Shown here piece by piece: positions 27,701 through 42,700 of a DNA stretch of 64,000 nucleotides. Each line of letters opens with the position of its first letter. Position 1 is the first letter of the stretch. Where the stretch lies: positions 7,116,501-7,180,500 of the forward strand of contig NC_134656.1 of assembly GCF_030463565.1 (NCBI RefSeq), read 5' to 3'. The position numbers were made by a program, and so were the translations under genes. The notes below the pieces were generated by a model. The model ran no database searches, had not been told where the DNA came from, and worked only from the letters and a program-made list of their open reading frames with translations. The stretch comes from Pelecanus crispus (taxonomy: Eukaryota; Chordata; Aves; Pelecaniformes; Pelecanidae).

Positions 27701-30700
27701 GACAATTTCCAAACAACAGTCTTGCAGAATCAGACCAGGAATCTACATATTCCAGTATTGTGTTTCTGACTGTGGCCAGTAGAGGATGCTTGGAGATCAA
27801 AAGAACTAATAACCTACCATCACAATAAAGCAGGAACTACCATATGAAATACAGAGAAGATTTTGCTCATTACTAGAATTACCTAATACAAGGTGTTTGT
27901 TTCAAGAAAAACCTAAAGTATAGCTGGCACACTGTCCATTTTACCTATAGCATTAAATTCTGTGATTTTCAGAGTACTATGCACTGCCTGTTAGTCAAGA
28001 CAGTTTCAGTACATACAACTTCAATATGCTATTAGCAAAATACACGTGCAGTCTCATTACTTTTAAAAGTAGCACTGAAGTACAACACAGTTTACCAAGT
28101 AAATCCTCCAGTCTGCAGAAAAAGCTATGCGATCTAAGAACAGATTGCATTACAGACAAGAACTCTTTCAGTTTTGTTTTAAACAAGGTATAAAAAGATT
28201 ACCTTTTCTAATTTACTTTTAAGTCTTCTATCCTCCATTCTTTTCTTCAATACTTCCACATCTTCTTTATTACCATTAAGGATAATCACATCTTCCTCTT
28301 GAAAGGGAACACCACACTTCAAGGAAAAAAAAAACAAGAAAAAGGACAAAACTAGTATTTTTTTCAAGACCTTTATGCTGTTGAACCCTTGTTAGAATTA
28401 ACACTGTGTTTAAGCTGTCCAAGGAGCTCTCCAATCCTTCCCCTGGCCGCTGTGTCTTTCCCAATAGTTATTCCTCTTTCAATAGTCTGATACGTCTTCT
28501 CACCTTAAATGTCAAAGGGAGAATCTCAGTTGTTTTTACCACTGAGCAAAATAATACTGATTGACAGCATCCCTCTTCACAAAAAGGAGAATAAATACTC
28601 ATCTTACTAGTGAACTGTGAACTTTTGATAACCACACTTAAAAGCAGCTCGCATGTCAATCTGCACAGCAAATTATAAAAGAATTTCAGAAATATGAAAA
28701 CATTTTATTCTTCTTCAAAGCCCTATTCCATGTAATATGGCTATGGAAATTGTGTATTTATTTCACTACCAGTCCCTTATAAACACTCTTAATGAATTCT
28801 GGTTTTTCTTTAAAGAAAAGGTCTCGTGTATTTTCTGTTCATGGGTTCCTTGTTCTACTAGCATAAAATGTACAGTGACTATATTAAACAAAGTAGTCCT
28901 AACTAGAATCTACTCAATTTTCTGAACCCCATAGCTAAAAAAACAAACCACTAAGGTACTTTCTGATTTTTTTTAGTTATAAATGCATTTGATTAAGATC
29001 TAAGCATTATGCAACTCTGCTCTAGAATTTGTCGTTCAACTCAGTAATACAAGAAGCAACAACTGATAGGAGCAGTTCCTTTACACTGACTAGGAACAAC
29101 ACCAAAGATGTTATTACTCTACATGTAGAACAGACAGCACCAGGGAATTTTTCTCCCCAACAGCTAGACAGGAAAACCTGCTCTGTTTGGGTTTTTTTGT
29201 GTTGGTTTTTTTTTTTAATTATTATTATTTTTATTTTTTTTAATTATTATTATTTTTATTTTTTAAATGACTATGGGGATAAAAAGGGGTCATAAAAGCA
29301 GCATTATTCATTAACCCAGCCTTGCCTTCTCATTGTCCTTCTTCTGATTTATTAAACACTACCAAGTTTCAAAGTACATTTATAAATCAATCTGGATAAT
29401 GCATGTAATGTGCTTCATGTAATTCCACATTTGTTTTCTGGTTGAAGACACAGATGTTTCACTGTGCACATCAATCATCTGGTGAAGCCAGCACATTAAC
29501 TACAATGTTTTCTTTTCTAAGATCTCAATTTCCGTTTGGGTTTTTTTTTTTTGTTGTTGTTGTTATTTTGTTAAATCCAGAAGCTTTCTGTTAATCTGCA
29601 AGATTAGTTTATAATCCTGCTTTTGTCATTACTATTCTGTTTTCTAAACAAAGGTTTAGAAAGGTTAGTCACATATTTGGAGTAGGAATTAAATAAAGAA
29701 AGGACATATGGACAGTACTTTGACTACAGTCTGTGCAAGTGATGAACACAGTTTAAAAATGAATCTGAACACAAGTGATCACAGAGATTATGAAGGAGAA
29801 GCAAGGGTTATAGAGATGCATATTAAATAAATCAGAATTAAATAAGGCAGAATAGTAAGTCACACACAAGAAATGGGTGAGTAGTCCAAATTTTTCCATT
29901 GCTACTCAATGAGCTAGTGTTAGAAATACCAGCTTGGTATGATCTCAGACACTTGCGAGTGAGAAGTCTAGAAAATCAAGACAGACAGTCAGTCTTCATA
30001 CTGAGGCAGGAGCAACTGGCAGCTGTCTTGATTCTAAAGAAGTCCTACACGTTTGTTTCTAGTGGGGTCTTTTCCAAATACAGCATGAAAGTCGGGCACC
30101 CTCCTACAGGCTAGCGATTTAAAAAGTAATTTCTACAATAATGTAAAAAAAAATATTCTATTAAGCATACAAAGATAAGTGGAAATTTCCTCCAAGTAGA
30201 AGTTTATGCCAAAGGACTCCAATTTCAGTAAATGTTGCATTTTGAAAAAGCAAGCAAATCCAGGTTCCCATCTGGAAAACACAGGTGGAACTGTTCTAAA
30301 ATGAAAAGTATTTAGAAGAATCAGGGAAATAAAGACGGTGTCCTCTTTCCATTCACTGAAACAGATGATTTTTTGCCATGACAACAGCCAGATTATATTA
30401 CAGAGACCAAACCTTTCTAAAGGTTGACAGAACAAGGAATAACGGATTTAAACTAAAGAAGAATAGATTTAGAATAGACATTAGAAAGAAATTTTTTACA
30501 ATGAGGGTGGTGAAGCACTGGCGCAGGTTGCCCAGAGAGGTGGTGGATGCCCCATCCCTGGAAACATCCCAGGTCAGGTTGGACGGGGCTCTGAGCACCC
30601 TGATCTGGTTAAAGCTGTCCCTGCTCCCTGCAGGGGGTTGGGCTGGATGACCTCTGAAGGTCCCTTCCAACCCAAAGCATTCTATGATTCTATTCTATAC

Positions 30701-33700
30701 AGCAAGTTACAGGCATAGAACCAACTCCACCTTCCCAGGTTTCACTAACTCCAGTAGGCACCATTTGTTGCATCATACACGTGCAAACATTTTTTAATTG
30801 TTGGTACTGCTGGATGCAAAGCTTTAATTCTGATTTTTTAAAAAGCTCACTATCCCTTCATGCAAAAAAGGAAAGATTTTTATCTCAACATTTTGAAATG
30901 CTGAGATAAAAAAGCAGAAAGAAATTTCAGTTTTGCAAATTCAGAAAGATCGTTCCTTCAGATTAAGGTCTTCTGGGGCAGATTTTTGTTTTATGATTAT
31001 CGCAAGGTGTCCCTTGCTGTACCTTGTTTATATTGGGCCTTTAAATACATATGAAGGTAATTCATAGTAGTAGTGCTGTAGTTCCTTGATGTTTTTGCAG
31101 CACCTTGAATAGAAGACATTCCTAAATGAGACTGAACTTGAAAACTCTTCTGAAACAGACAAAAGCATTAGAACAGCAGCTTGCAGATCTAAATGCAAGT
31201 TCAATCTGTAATTGAAGAAGAGTGGGACGTTAACTGAAGGGGATGCTGGACAAGCAGCTTGATTTTCATCTAAAAGCCCTTTCAGGGTCCAATTATAAAA
31301 GCGTGTTCAAAGCTGTTTATATCTAAATGGCTTAGCATTCTTGCATGAAGGAATTATTTAAAGGGTGTGCAGATATGATCAAAAAGTCTTCAGAGTCTGA
31401 TACTCATAAATTTATGTACCCTACAGATCTGACGTGCACATACACACACACAAAAACCGCCCAACTTTACAAAAAACCAAAACCAACTGGAAGATTTAAA
31501 ACCATTAGAACAATAAAGGTATTATGAGCTGTAAAAGACATATTACCTTAGGCATAAATAGAATCTTTTAAACTTAAACTAGTAAAATAAATAGTGAAAC
31601 TACCTTTTCAAATAATGAAGACCTTTTAAATTTCAAGTAATTTTAATACAGGATAGCTTCTTAACTTTCTTAGAGAATAAAATACATGAGGTTTTTTTAG
31701 TAATAATGAAATCTTAGGTTAAGATGATTTCCTGAATTCCGCAGGTTGCAGTGTCTTCCTGTAAGACAATGGTTGTACCATATTTCTTGCCATAAACTAC
31801 TTCTGACTTTTTTTTTGTTTTGTACAGCATCGAAGATGTAGTTCCTTCCATGACTACATCCAGTCTTAATATAATACAAATAAACAGGTAACTGTTTTCA
31901 TATCTAAATGTTTACATCAGTGTTAGCAGTTTAATGTCTTATGAGAAACCTGAAACCTCCTTCCCAAATTATAAACAGGAACTCCTGCAGTCCTCCTAAA
32001 TATGACCATTACTAGGAAATGCATAAAGACATGAATACTTTTCCAAAACAATTCCCACCAGATTACGGAACATGCATGACCACAACCTGACTGTCCCTCT
32101 TAAAGCAGGGTAGTGTTTAGAAAGAGGATTTAGCAGACATCCTATTCAACCAAGGACTGTAACACCCCGTTCGTTTACCAGCCACACAAGCTCATGAATT
32201 AAAGATTATTGTCTCTTGTAACCGTTACCTAAAAACATATTTTGAGAGATACTCTTCCAGAGGTTTATTCATTAGAAGTTCAGTAGTGCAAGATTTCATG
32301 AACACAGTTTTTGACATTGCGACCCTACTCAGATATACAATGGGGCAGAGAATATATGATAACCTAGCAAGAGCAGAAAGTCTCCTACCTACTAATTCAC
32401 AGAATGTGAACTTTCACTCAGAAGTTGTAACACCTACTAAAAAAATACTGTCCAAGCAGAAGCCTCTACTTACAGAGCTTCCCTTAAAGTCAATCATAAT
32501 TTTGTATCTGCCATACCTGCAGCGGTGCCTTAATGGACTTTGAGGTTTTTTCTCTGTTTCTTTCTGAACAACATGCTATTTTTATTGGAATGTGTCCAAA
32601 ATACACCAGCCTCCTTACTCTTTTCTAGAACCCCAAAGCTTCCTAATTCCAGTAAATTTAAGCTGTTAACTTCACTTATTAAAAATCCCAAGAACCTTTA
32701 TAAAATAGTAACACAGTAAACACTGAGTTTCAGAAGGAGATACTTCATTTATTCTCTTTTAAGCTTCCAGTTACTAGAAACGAGCAGAGGCAATTCTTTG
32801 CTATAATTATTTGCTGCAAATTGGAAAGTTTCAGCAGGCAAACAGTTAAAAACAGAAGGAGGAGGAGGAAGAGGAGAGGGCTCATTTCCTTTCCAGTTCT
32901 CATCACCCAGCATGAAGTTAAAGCCTCTGAGGTAAACCAATACTATTTTTAATCATTAGCGATGTACTCTACATATTTGAAAGTCTCATTTCAGTCCTTT
33001 AAGGGCTATCTCAGAGAGAGCGGCAACAGAAATTTGGAGGAGCTCAAGTTTTCTCTCATTATTGTGAAGCAGAGGACATTTCTGAAGCTAAACAGCATTA
33101 ATGCAGAATAAATATGCTAAGCATTGCGGGAAACCTGACAAGGTCTTAAATGAAAACATCCACGTTAATGTTTAACCCCTTTCACTTACACGAGATCTCT
33201 ACACAAGCGACAGAATGAAGAATGCTGTCTGAATTCTGCTGAAGGACAATGGGATTCTCTTCTTTTTCTATTATGCTGCCGTCTCCCGGCTAATTTTGTA
33301 CAAGGTAAGACTGAATTAGATTGTAGGACTTCAGGTTTTTGCTTTTCCTTTATTAAAACACAACATGCTTTAATTTTTGTAAAGTGACAAGTATTTTCAC
33401 TTCAGAAAGACCATTTGACTTTAAAAAAATACTCAGATCTGCAATAAGGGTAATTTTTTTTTTTACTTTGTCACAGATGTACAGTAGGGTGGAGGTCACT
33501 ACTACTAGTGTTTGTATCATAAAAATCTCAATACTGAGGAATACTTGTTATGCTCTGTTGCAAGCAACTTGATTTTTTTACGGCCCTATAACTTAATGGT
33601 TTAAATAGCTTTCATAGTATTTGTTTTAAATTGTTATGAGGTCAAATACACTATGCAAGAAAAAAACCATAAAACAGGAAAACAGAAAAAAATAGCAAAG

Positions 33701-36700
33701 ATGAACAGGTAAACCTCCATATATCTGTTTAATATTTATCAGCAAATACTGATGCAATATTTTAAAGTAAGAATGATTTAAAATTTCTAAGGCAGTATCA
33801 ATTGGGTTTGATGAACAGATTTTTTCTTTTACTTGATGCATGTCACAACACAGAATCAGACTCCACATACTTACACAGGCTTAAGGAAAAAGCAAAGCAA
33901 AGTAAAAAGCAGTTAAAAGTGTTGGTTTTAACGTTAAGTTTTTAGAGGACTGAGGATTCACTTGCTTATAAAATGTCCGCAGTAATGCCTGCATAAACAC
34001 CTTTCGGACAAAAAACAACATAAAAACATTTGGAAATAAGGAGTTAATACCTTTTAACCATTTTATTAGAAGATGAAGTATTCCTAAGTAATTTGCTTCA
34101 CTGAATTATGAAGTCATATAAACTAAAGTTTATCTAAACATTAATATTAAGCAAATACAAAGGGTACAGACAAAGTAAAATATTTAGCGGTGCAGTGATA
34201 CAGTCCAAAATCCTCTTGTAGGAAGAAACAGTGAACTGTACAATGATTTGTTAGTATGAAATGCACAACAAAGTATATAGCTAATGGGGTCTTGATGAAC
34301 TGAGATGGTATTTCACAGGCTTATTTTCAGGCATGAACATAATTCCACTTTTCTCTAGAGTACCCATTTTTAATTGAGATGGAGCTTAGGCTTACAACAA
34401 CAATTTTCTGTTAAGTAATATCCGTAAAAGCAGCCACAAAACCTACAAACAGGTTGAAGAACATCAAACACTACTCTCAGCACTGTTAAAAATTAAGACA
34501 AATTTATCCTCCAGATTCAGAAAACCTATCCATAACATAGAAAAGGTTGAGTTTCAGAGAGACATTCTGATAACAATAAATACCTATAATGGCACTCTTG
34601 CATAAAAACATTAAAAGGCAAGATAGGCATATAGTAGGTTATGCCTGAACCGTGGGTCTTCTCAACAGTACGGTACCTTGCTCTTCAGGGGCGGGAAGAA
34701 ATATGATAGCGTAGTCCTTGACAGCAGAAAATAGCATAGGGGCTAGAGGATTCTTCTATGTGGCAAATTTCATATGTGATGGGACTAACAGCTGCAATTC
34801 TAGCTCTAAATCTAGCAAAATACTAGCAGAAAGCCAATGCTTTCATTCTATAACATACCCTGAAGCTGGAAGTTGTCAAATTCTGTTCTTGTAGGCAAGG
34901 CTTCATCATTTAGTCATTCCCCAGAAACATGTTAACACTGGGGAAGGAATTGTTTCTTCTTACCTGATAATGGGGTGTTTGTGTACTTTCATGCTGCCAT
35001 ATAAAATATAGCTTCTAGATACCATGCAGTTCAATAGGAAAAATCCATAGTAAACACTTAACAATGTGAAACATCCCTGGAAGCTATTATTTGAAGGATA
35101 ATAAAAACTTAAGTGTATGAAACGAACAGATTATAGCTTGGTTCCCTAGGGAACTATCCTTTGCAACCTGTCCACAAATATGTATTTAATGGGAAAAAAA
35201 ACCCAAACAAAACAAAACTGATGAGTGCGCTCATTCTGTACAGATGTTCATACTGTACGCAGATATAAAGTCCCAAATATTTCTGTAACTGCCCAGTGTC
35301 TTCAGTGTGATTCTTATAGCCAGAATGAACCTTCCCTGGAACGTACCATAGAGACCACATCACATTCACTAATTCAGAGCAACCTCAATGCTCCTCCTGT
35401 AATTATTCACTCAGAACAAAACACTTTTTCTGACTCCAGGTCCACAAAAACCAGTGCTTCCCTACCAGACACTCCCTAACTTCTGCTACTGGGCACATAA
35501 CGGCCCTTAGGCAAATCTATTCTCTGCTCTGGTAGTCAGCTGGTAGCAGGCTACAGCACCGATGTATTTAATTTTTTACTGTGAAAATCCTGGCTTTCCC
35601 CTTTCAGCAGCATTCCTTTTCACCTCCTCTCTGCACCATATTGAAAGGTTGATGTGGATTTGATTTGCTGAAGTCTTTCGTTCCAATGGATGAAAGACTC
35701 GCATCATGCTTGTTTACCCAGTAAACGTTATCCCTTAGGAGCCGTGAAGAAAAAAAATATTCTTCTGGGACCTGATTTCCTAATGTTTTTCTTTGGCCTA
35801 TGCATTCAATGCAGACTGAAGAGCACTGCTGACATAGAAGCAAAACGGATGAACTCTCCACCTAACACAGAACTCCACTTTCTGGAATGCTAAGTGGAAA
35901 AGAGGCATTCTTCCAGCTTGAAATCCAGTGCATACCAGTAAGGACAGTAAGACAAATACATTCTTTCCCAACAGCCTAATAAGACTTTAAAGTTGTGGTA
36001 TTATAGACTATCCATTCTCTTGGTGGAAATTCTGTATTTTTAATGCTTTTTAAATTCCACACACCATTTCTACTTTAACTACAATGCCCTCTATTTTCAA
36101 GCTTCTAAGACAGATGTGTACTGAGTTTTCATTAGAAGAATATTTTCCACTACTTTTTAATGAAAATGTAGAGCCTTCTAACCACAGTAGCATTCCTATA
36201 AAGAAACTACCTTTAGACAAATATGCTTGCTCTCTGTTCCTGTGTAATCCCAAATACATTGTGATGTTGACCACTGCAAAGCATGAAATATTTACAGGCA
36301 AAATACAAATTTTGTTAAAACCAGATTAAATGAATACAATAAGAGAAAATTAGTTCTCTTTAACTTCTTCATTAATCTTTCTTAATTTAACTGTTAAGCT
36401 TAATGACAGTAGACGGACCCTTCCCCCAAACCTGGAATTTTCTCTAGGAAGTTCTATACCAAATGCTTCAAGGATAAAGACTTTGTGTAATTACTGTGGG
36501 ATTCAGGACTGCTACAATCTCATTCTTCTGACTTTTCAACAAGGTATACATAAGAAAAAAAAAAAATCACAAAGGAAAAACTCGTCTACCAATACTGATG
36601 TAAATTACAGTTATCTCTGAATGCTAATACTGGCAGTAGCGTGCTTATCTCAGGGTATGCACATATGCTAAAAATAAGAAGTGAGTGCTGTCTGCATGCT

Positions 36701-39700
36701 CTGTTTTCCCAAGCAGTAATACAAAGATGTCAGAGAGAAAAAAAAAAAAAGCCTCTTGGAGTTAGAAACATTTGCTGACTTTATAAGGATAAAAACCAGC
36801 GTATTTTCTGGATTATGTTTTTGTCTCTTTGTTTGTTTAATAATTTTTCTGCTGATTTAATTTACTAAATTCTGGTCCTCTGGCAGAACTTAAGGTTTCC
36901 CAGGCCTTAAGGAAATCTCAGCAGCAGCTCTCCCTTAGCACACAGTGCTCATACATCTTCCCTATTCCAGAGCTAGACTTTCACCAACCTATGGCACTGG
37001 ACTTGCCTACTGGCACACACGTTGCCTCGAAGTAGAAGAAACTTCTATCCGATGGGCTAGCCCCTGCTCTTGCTCAAGTAGTGTAAAAAGCCTTGGGGTT
37101 CTTTTTTTGTTTGTCCTAGAAAGACTGCTTCATGGCTCTGCAAGTACCATTTCCAGTGGCTGAGTACACTGCAGCATGAGCATGCACACGGGTACACACA
37201 CAGCCCCTCCTAGTAACTGGAAACAGAGTCATTTCAACATTTATATATGCATCACTAACACGTCCTCTATTAAAAACAAAAGTCAGAAAGGTTCTCTCCC
37301 TCTCTTTATCTCACTTTTCCTTTCAGATAATCTGAGCACTTAATTAAACTATGATGAGAAGACAGTATCTGAAAAACAAAAGATGAACCCACTTGATGCA
37401 ACAAAATCAGGATTTTTAGCGTGCATTGCTGTCTGTATGTTCATCTGCACTTTTATCTACCTAAAGGATACACTTTCTGAAAAGCCAAATGAACAAAAAA
37501 TGAATGCAAATATAGCAGAGTGTGGCTTTTACCCGGATGAACTTTGTTCAGCTCTTTTTGTGGGGAAAACTGCTGCCTGTAAAATTGGAAACTTTTGTCA
37601 GAATACCTACCAACCTAAAGCACTCAGCTGCATTCAGACTTCGTGCAACTGCTCCATGGTTTTGAAGACTCTGCATTTTATCACAAGACCACTGTCAGAC
37701 GAAGAAGGAAATTTCTCATTGGCATACATTATCACAATTCACAAGGAGCTGGAAATGTTTGTAAAGCTGTTAAGAGCTATTTATATGCCTCAGAATATTT
37801 ACTGCATACATGTTGATGAAAAGTCACCAAAAGATTATAAAGCTGCTGTACAAAACATCGTTAATTGCTTTGAAAATATTTTTATTTCCTCAAAAAGAGA
37901 AAGTGTTGTTTATGGAGGATTTTCAAGGTTACAAGCTGATATTAATTGCATGAGAGATCTAGTTCATTCCAAAATTCAGTGGAATTACGTTATTAATCTG
38001 TGTGGTCAAGATTATCCCATTAAAACAAACAAAGACATTATACAATACATCAAAAGTAAATGGAATGGTAAAAATATGACCCCCGGGGTAGTCCAACCAC
38101 TTCATATGAAACACAGGACAAATGTTAGTTACAGAGAATATATACATTCTGGGACGTCATACGTGTATCCAACAAAGACTATAAAAGCTAGACCTCCTTA
38201 TAATTTGACAATATATTTTGGTAGTGCCTATTACATACTAACTAAAGAATTTGTGGAGTTTACACTGACTGATGCACGTGCAAAAAGTCTGCTTGAATGG
38301 TCAAGAGACACGTACAGCCCGGATGAACACTACTGGGTCACACTGAATCGTTTAACTGGTAAGACATATGCTATTTCTACTATGAATAACCCCTGGACCA
38401 ACAGCATTGTAAGGGCTCTGACATAGACAGCTAGCAAGCTCCAATTCAGAGCTTAACACCACCACTTAATGGAGTTACATTGCATAAATATGGTTATTTC
38501 TTCAGCCCTGATGCTGCCCTTTCAAACAGTCACATCTCCTGATAGCTGAGAAACAAAGCTTGTTTCCAGAAAAGTACTACTTAGGGTGTAGACCATTAGC
38601 TACAAGGCTAGAAAAATGTTGATTAAAAAAAGTAAGTTTTTTTCAGTGTAAAAGCTCATGCTCTCAAGGAATAAAAAAAATAAACAATAAAACTGAGAGT
38701 CATGTCTGTTCTGATGTAAATATCTGTAAATAAATACTTAACGTGGCTACATTTAAAAGATCTTCAGCAGTGAAAATTTTCCCTGTAATGAGTAGAAAGA
38801 AATCTTATCAGAACCTTATGATTTTAAAGATGCTCCAGGGGCTACACCCAATGCAGACTGGGAAGGAAACATACGAGCCATTAAATGGAAAGATCAAGAA
38901 GGAACTACACACAAAGGATGCAAAGGTAACATGAATTTTGATCATGAACTCAAATTTCATTCACTGACTAGCGTTCATTGCAAATTATGTATTATGCTTT
39001 AAACTAGCTATTAAATGTGCCACAGTGGTCATACATATTTTGTTTTGGAAGTATCAAATAAAATAGCAAGCCACGCTGCTAAATTACTCCAGTGTATCCA
39101 ATCTAAACAGCTTCTCATATATTCTTGCAAAGATCATCACAGCATTCATATACTGACAACCATTCTTTCGACCTCTAATTACCAATGCATTAACTTGACC
39201 GATCAGTTTTCAGTGAAGAGTAGGGGGTTTACTTGACAAGTGTGTTTGTCAGATACTGTCATCAACATTGGGTTAAATCTCTTCAATTTGAACAATAATC
39301 AAAACGGAGAATAGTGCTGACCATATGGAAAGAATGCAAAAAAAATTAAAATACATAACTGTATAAACTCAGCACAGTAAAGTACTGCATGATTAAACAG
39401 GTATCCAAATAGAAATAGGAGATCAGAACTTCAGCATGCCCAACTACAAGACACAGTATTAAGCAGAGCAACATGTCGGTGAAGCAGCTGGAGGTAACAT
39501 GTATCCCTTTGTGTAAAATAGAAAACCAAACCTTCACCTTTATGTTTAAAATCTAGCATTATCCTCCGGATATATTTCAATGATGCTCTATGTGAAATCA
39601 AAAGGTCATTTTTGTTAGTAACTCCATAGAGCGAAACTGTTTTTTAAAATGATTCTGTTCAGCTTTCTGTTGCTTTCAGATACCTTCAATTTGTCTTTGC

Positions 39701-42700
39701 AGGTCATTACATCAGAGACATCTGTGTCTACGGACTAGGGGATTTGCAGTGGATTATTGAGTCACCTCATCTGTTTGCCAACAAATTTGAGCCTGCAACG
39801 TATCCGCTTGTTATGGACTGCCTGGAGAGACGCTACAGGCTTAAAGTACTGCAACAGGCAGAAGTCCCTATTGAAGATCACTGGCGTTTTCAGGAAGAGA
39901 ACTACTTCAACATGAAGCTGAATGTTTGAGCTTAACCAACATCTAAACAAGCGTTCAAAATATTGACAGAAACCATTAACATTTTTAGCCATGGACTTTG
40001 CTCTGTTTATTACAGCATGAAGGTAAACACAATACTGTAGTACCAGTCTGCCAGTGAAATAAACATTTTTTATTTATTACTGTAAGATAAAAAGCAACAA
40101 CTGCTGATGGGTTAATTCTCAAAGAAAACGACATGTCTAAATCTATAACTTACTGAAGACAAGGGGGAAGTTCATAATCCTTTAAGTGACGTATTTAACT
40201 GGAAAAATACACATTCCTCATGTCCGCAGCCAAAAAAAAGGACTAACTGGTATGAAAATAATAAAATGGAAGCAGTGACTGAACAAAGATAAAATATGAA
40301 GAGCACAAGTTAATTAAAGTCATGTCTACTGTATGTCTTATGAAATAGATTATTTTGATTAATGAAGTTCACGCTAAAATTTCAGAGCTTGTAGATACGG
40401 AAGTGGCAACCAGTTTCAGACACAGTTAATTTCACTGTTTTTTGGTTTTATTTTGTTGGTTTTTTCCTCCATGGCCAGCTGCATCTCTAATTTCACTGTG
40501 TAGCATGGCAACATCACTCTTGCACTACTCAGGCTTTGCTCCTAATGGAAAGGGGGTGTGTGCCAGTAACAGCAGTAGGGGTCCTGCAATGCATGTTTAC
40601 CTTTACGTCCCTGTTTCTGAGTCTCTGCAGGAGTTTAGGGCAAGGAGACATGGGAAATTTGAGGCCAGGGAACAAAGGAAAATTGAGTGAAAAGCCATCT
40701 TTCAATCCCAGTGTACCTGACTGAGGGAAACAAAACTTCCCTGAACCTTGAAACAGTCTGCAGGAATTGGAGATAACACCTAGCAGCAACCAGGACAAGC
40801 ATCTCATTTCCCAAACCCTCTGCAGACCAAATGCAGCACTCCCTCGTCTACAGTAAAGAAGTGGCTTTCAACACACAACACAGGCAAAACCAGGGAACAG
40901 TAATAAAAAAAGAAAGATCCAGCCCTCTCCCAGGCAAGAGTTGCTCTTTGCTCTTTAGGACTCCTAAATCCTTTCACTTGTGCAACCAAAAAGATTGGGG
41001 GAATATGAGGAAACAGAGAGGATGTAGGTGGTGGTCTTTCATGCAATACGACAACTCTTCCATGGGATTAAACCTCTACACACTGTCTCCAAAGGTCTTT
41101 AGTTAGGTGGTACTGACGGAAAGAGACTAGGAGAAACCTGAATTGTGGGAAGTCATTTCAAACCGTTCATCCTCCTTTAAAAGTATTTTGGTAAGAATGC
41201 AGATTAAAGTTTCATTCCAGTAAACCCAAATAAACTCCCAATTATTTTGCATGAACTCTGCAGTGAACTAATAAAATACATCCTGTTACTTATAAGCTCA
41301 CTTGATTAGAAACTACAAATTATAAATAAATGCCTAGGAGCAATTTAGATGTAAGCTTCAATATGCATCCAAAATATCACTCAGTTTTCACAGGAAAACT
41401 GACTTACAGGTTAAGCATTCTTCCAAAAAAATAAAATGAATCAACCAATGACGCAACAATAGAACATGAAAGTTTTAAAAACTTATTCCCAGGTTCCTGG
41501 AACCATACTGCTCATTTTCCCACACGAGTTTCTTGGAAACATAATTTCTTTCAAATGAACTTTAACCTCAAGAAGGACCATCTGGTCCCTATTTATTTAC
41601 AGAAACTTACAAACTCAACCCAAAGGCCTGTACTCAGTTTCATGTATAACCCAGGACTTATCTTGTGGCTAAATATTGCTGGAGATGCTTTTTCATGGAG
41701 GGAAATAAAGGGGGGTGGGGTGGAAATCCATGCAGCATGTTCACACTGAGCTTGTTCAGACTCCCTGAAAACCATTACTGAAGCTAATGGGTCTCTGGCA
41801 TGTATTCATCATAACAATATTCATAGTTAATTTCTCCAAACCACACCCAATCCACTGTAGGGCACTGCCAGCATTTATCTACTCCATGTTATTTTTTTAA
41901 AATGTGAACGGAACGTTCCTTGTTACCACCGTTGCAGCAAATCCAGTATCAAGCTTTCACCTTTCGTCACCATCGCACAAAACAATTGTTCTCTCACTTC
42001 TGAACTGAATTAAAAGGATAAATTCAATAGCAAGGTGATATATAACATGGGCTTGGTTTGCAGAAACTGAGCCAGTCAAACTGGGGCAAAAAAAAAAAAA
42101 AATCTGCACAAAAAACCCTCTTAAAATATAATTTAGGTATGACTTCACCTATGTCAATCCAGGAAAATCATTGGAGTGTTATCCTCCTTCCTTAAAGGAT
42201 CTTCTATTTTAAACAAAACTTTACATATATAAACCCCCCAGAAAATCATAATTAAACCACCCCATTTCTCAATCATGAAGAAACAGTATTTTACACATTA
42301 TTCTGAGTGACCATAACCACATTATACTCTTGAAACATTTTTTACTTCTAACAACAGTTAAAAAATTAAATAATAAAACTATGAAAGCTGAGAGCATTTA
42401 ACATACATAAAAAGCGTTCATTAAGTTCTGTATGCATTATTGTGTTATGAGTAGATCGATCACAACTTTCAGATTTCAGCAACCAATGTTTACTAACTTT
42501 TGGTGACTGTTCTAAGAGCATATAGTGTCAACCTGACCTTGTTCAAGGAAACACTATGCTCTATAACATACTGCACATGCATTAACTCTGTATCTGAACG
42601 ACGTATGCATAATTTCTGTTTCACAAAGCCTGAGGCACATGTTCAATAGCTCTATATCTAAGTTAAACATTTGACTAAGTGTTTTATATGGCACAGACTT

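Noticed and set aside
38743-38934. 63-codon open frame overlapping GCNT7 exon 2
   Set aside because: It is out of register; the GCNT7 protein match is in another frame bounded by splice sites.
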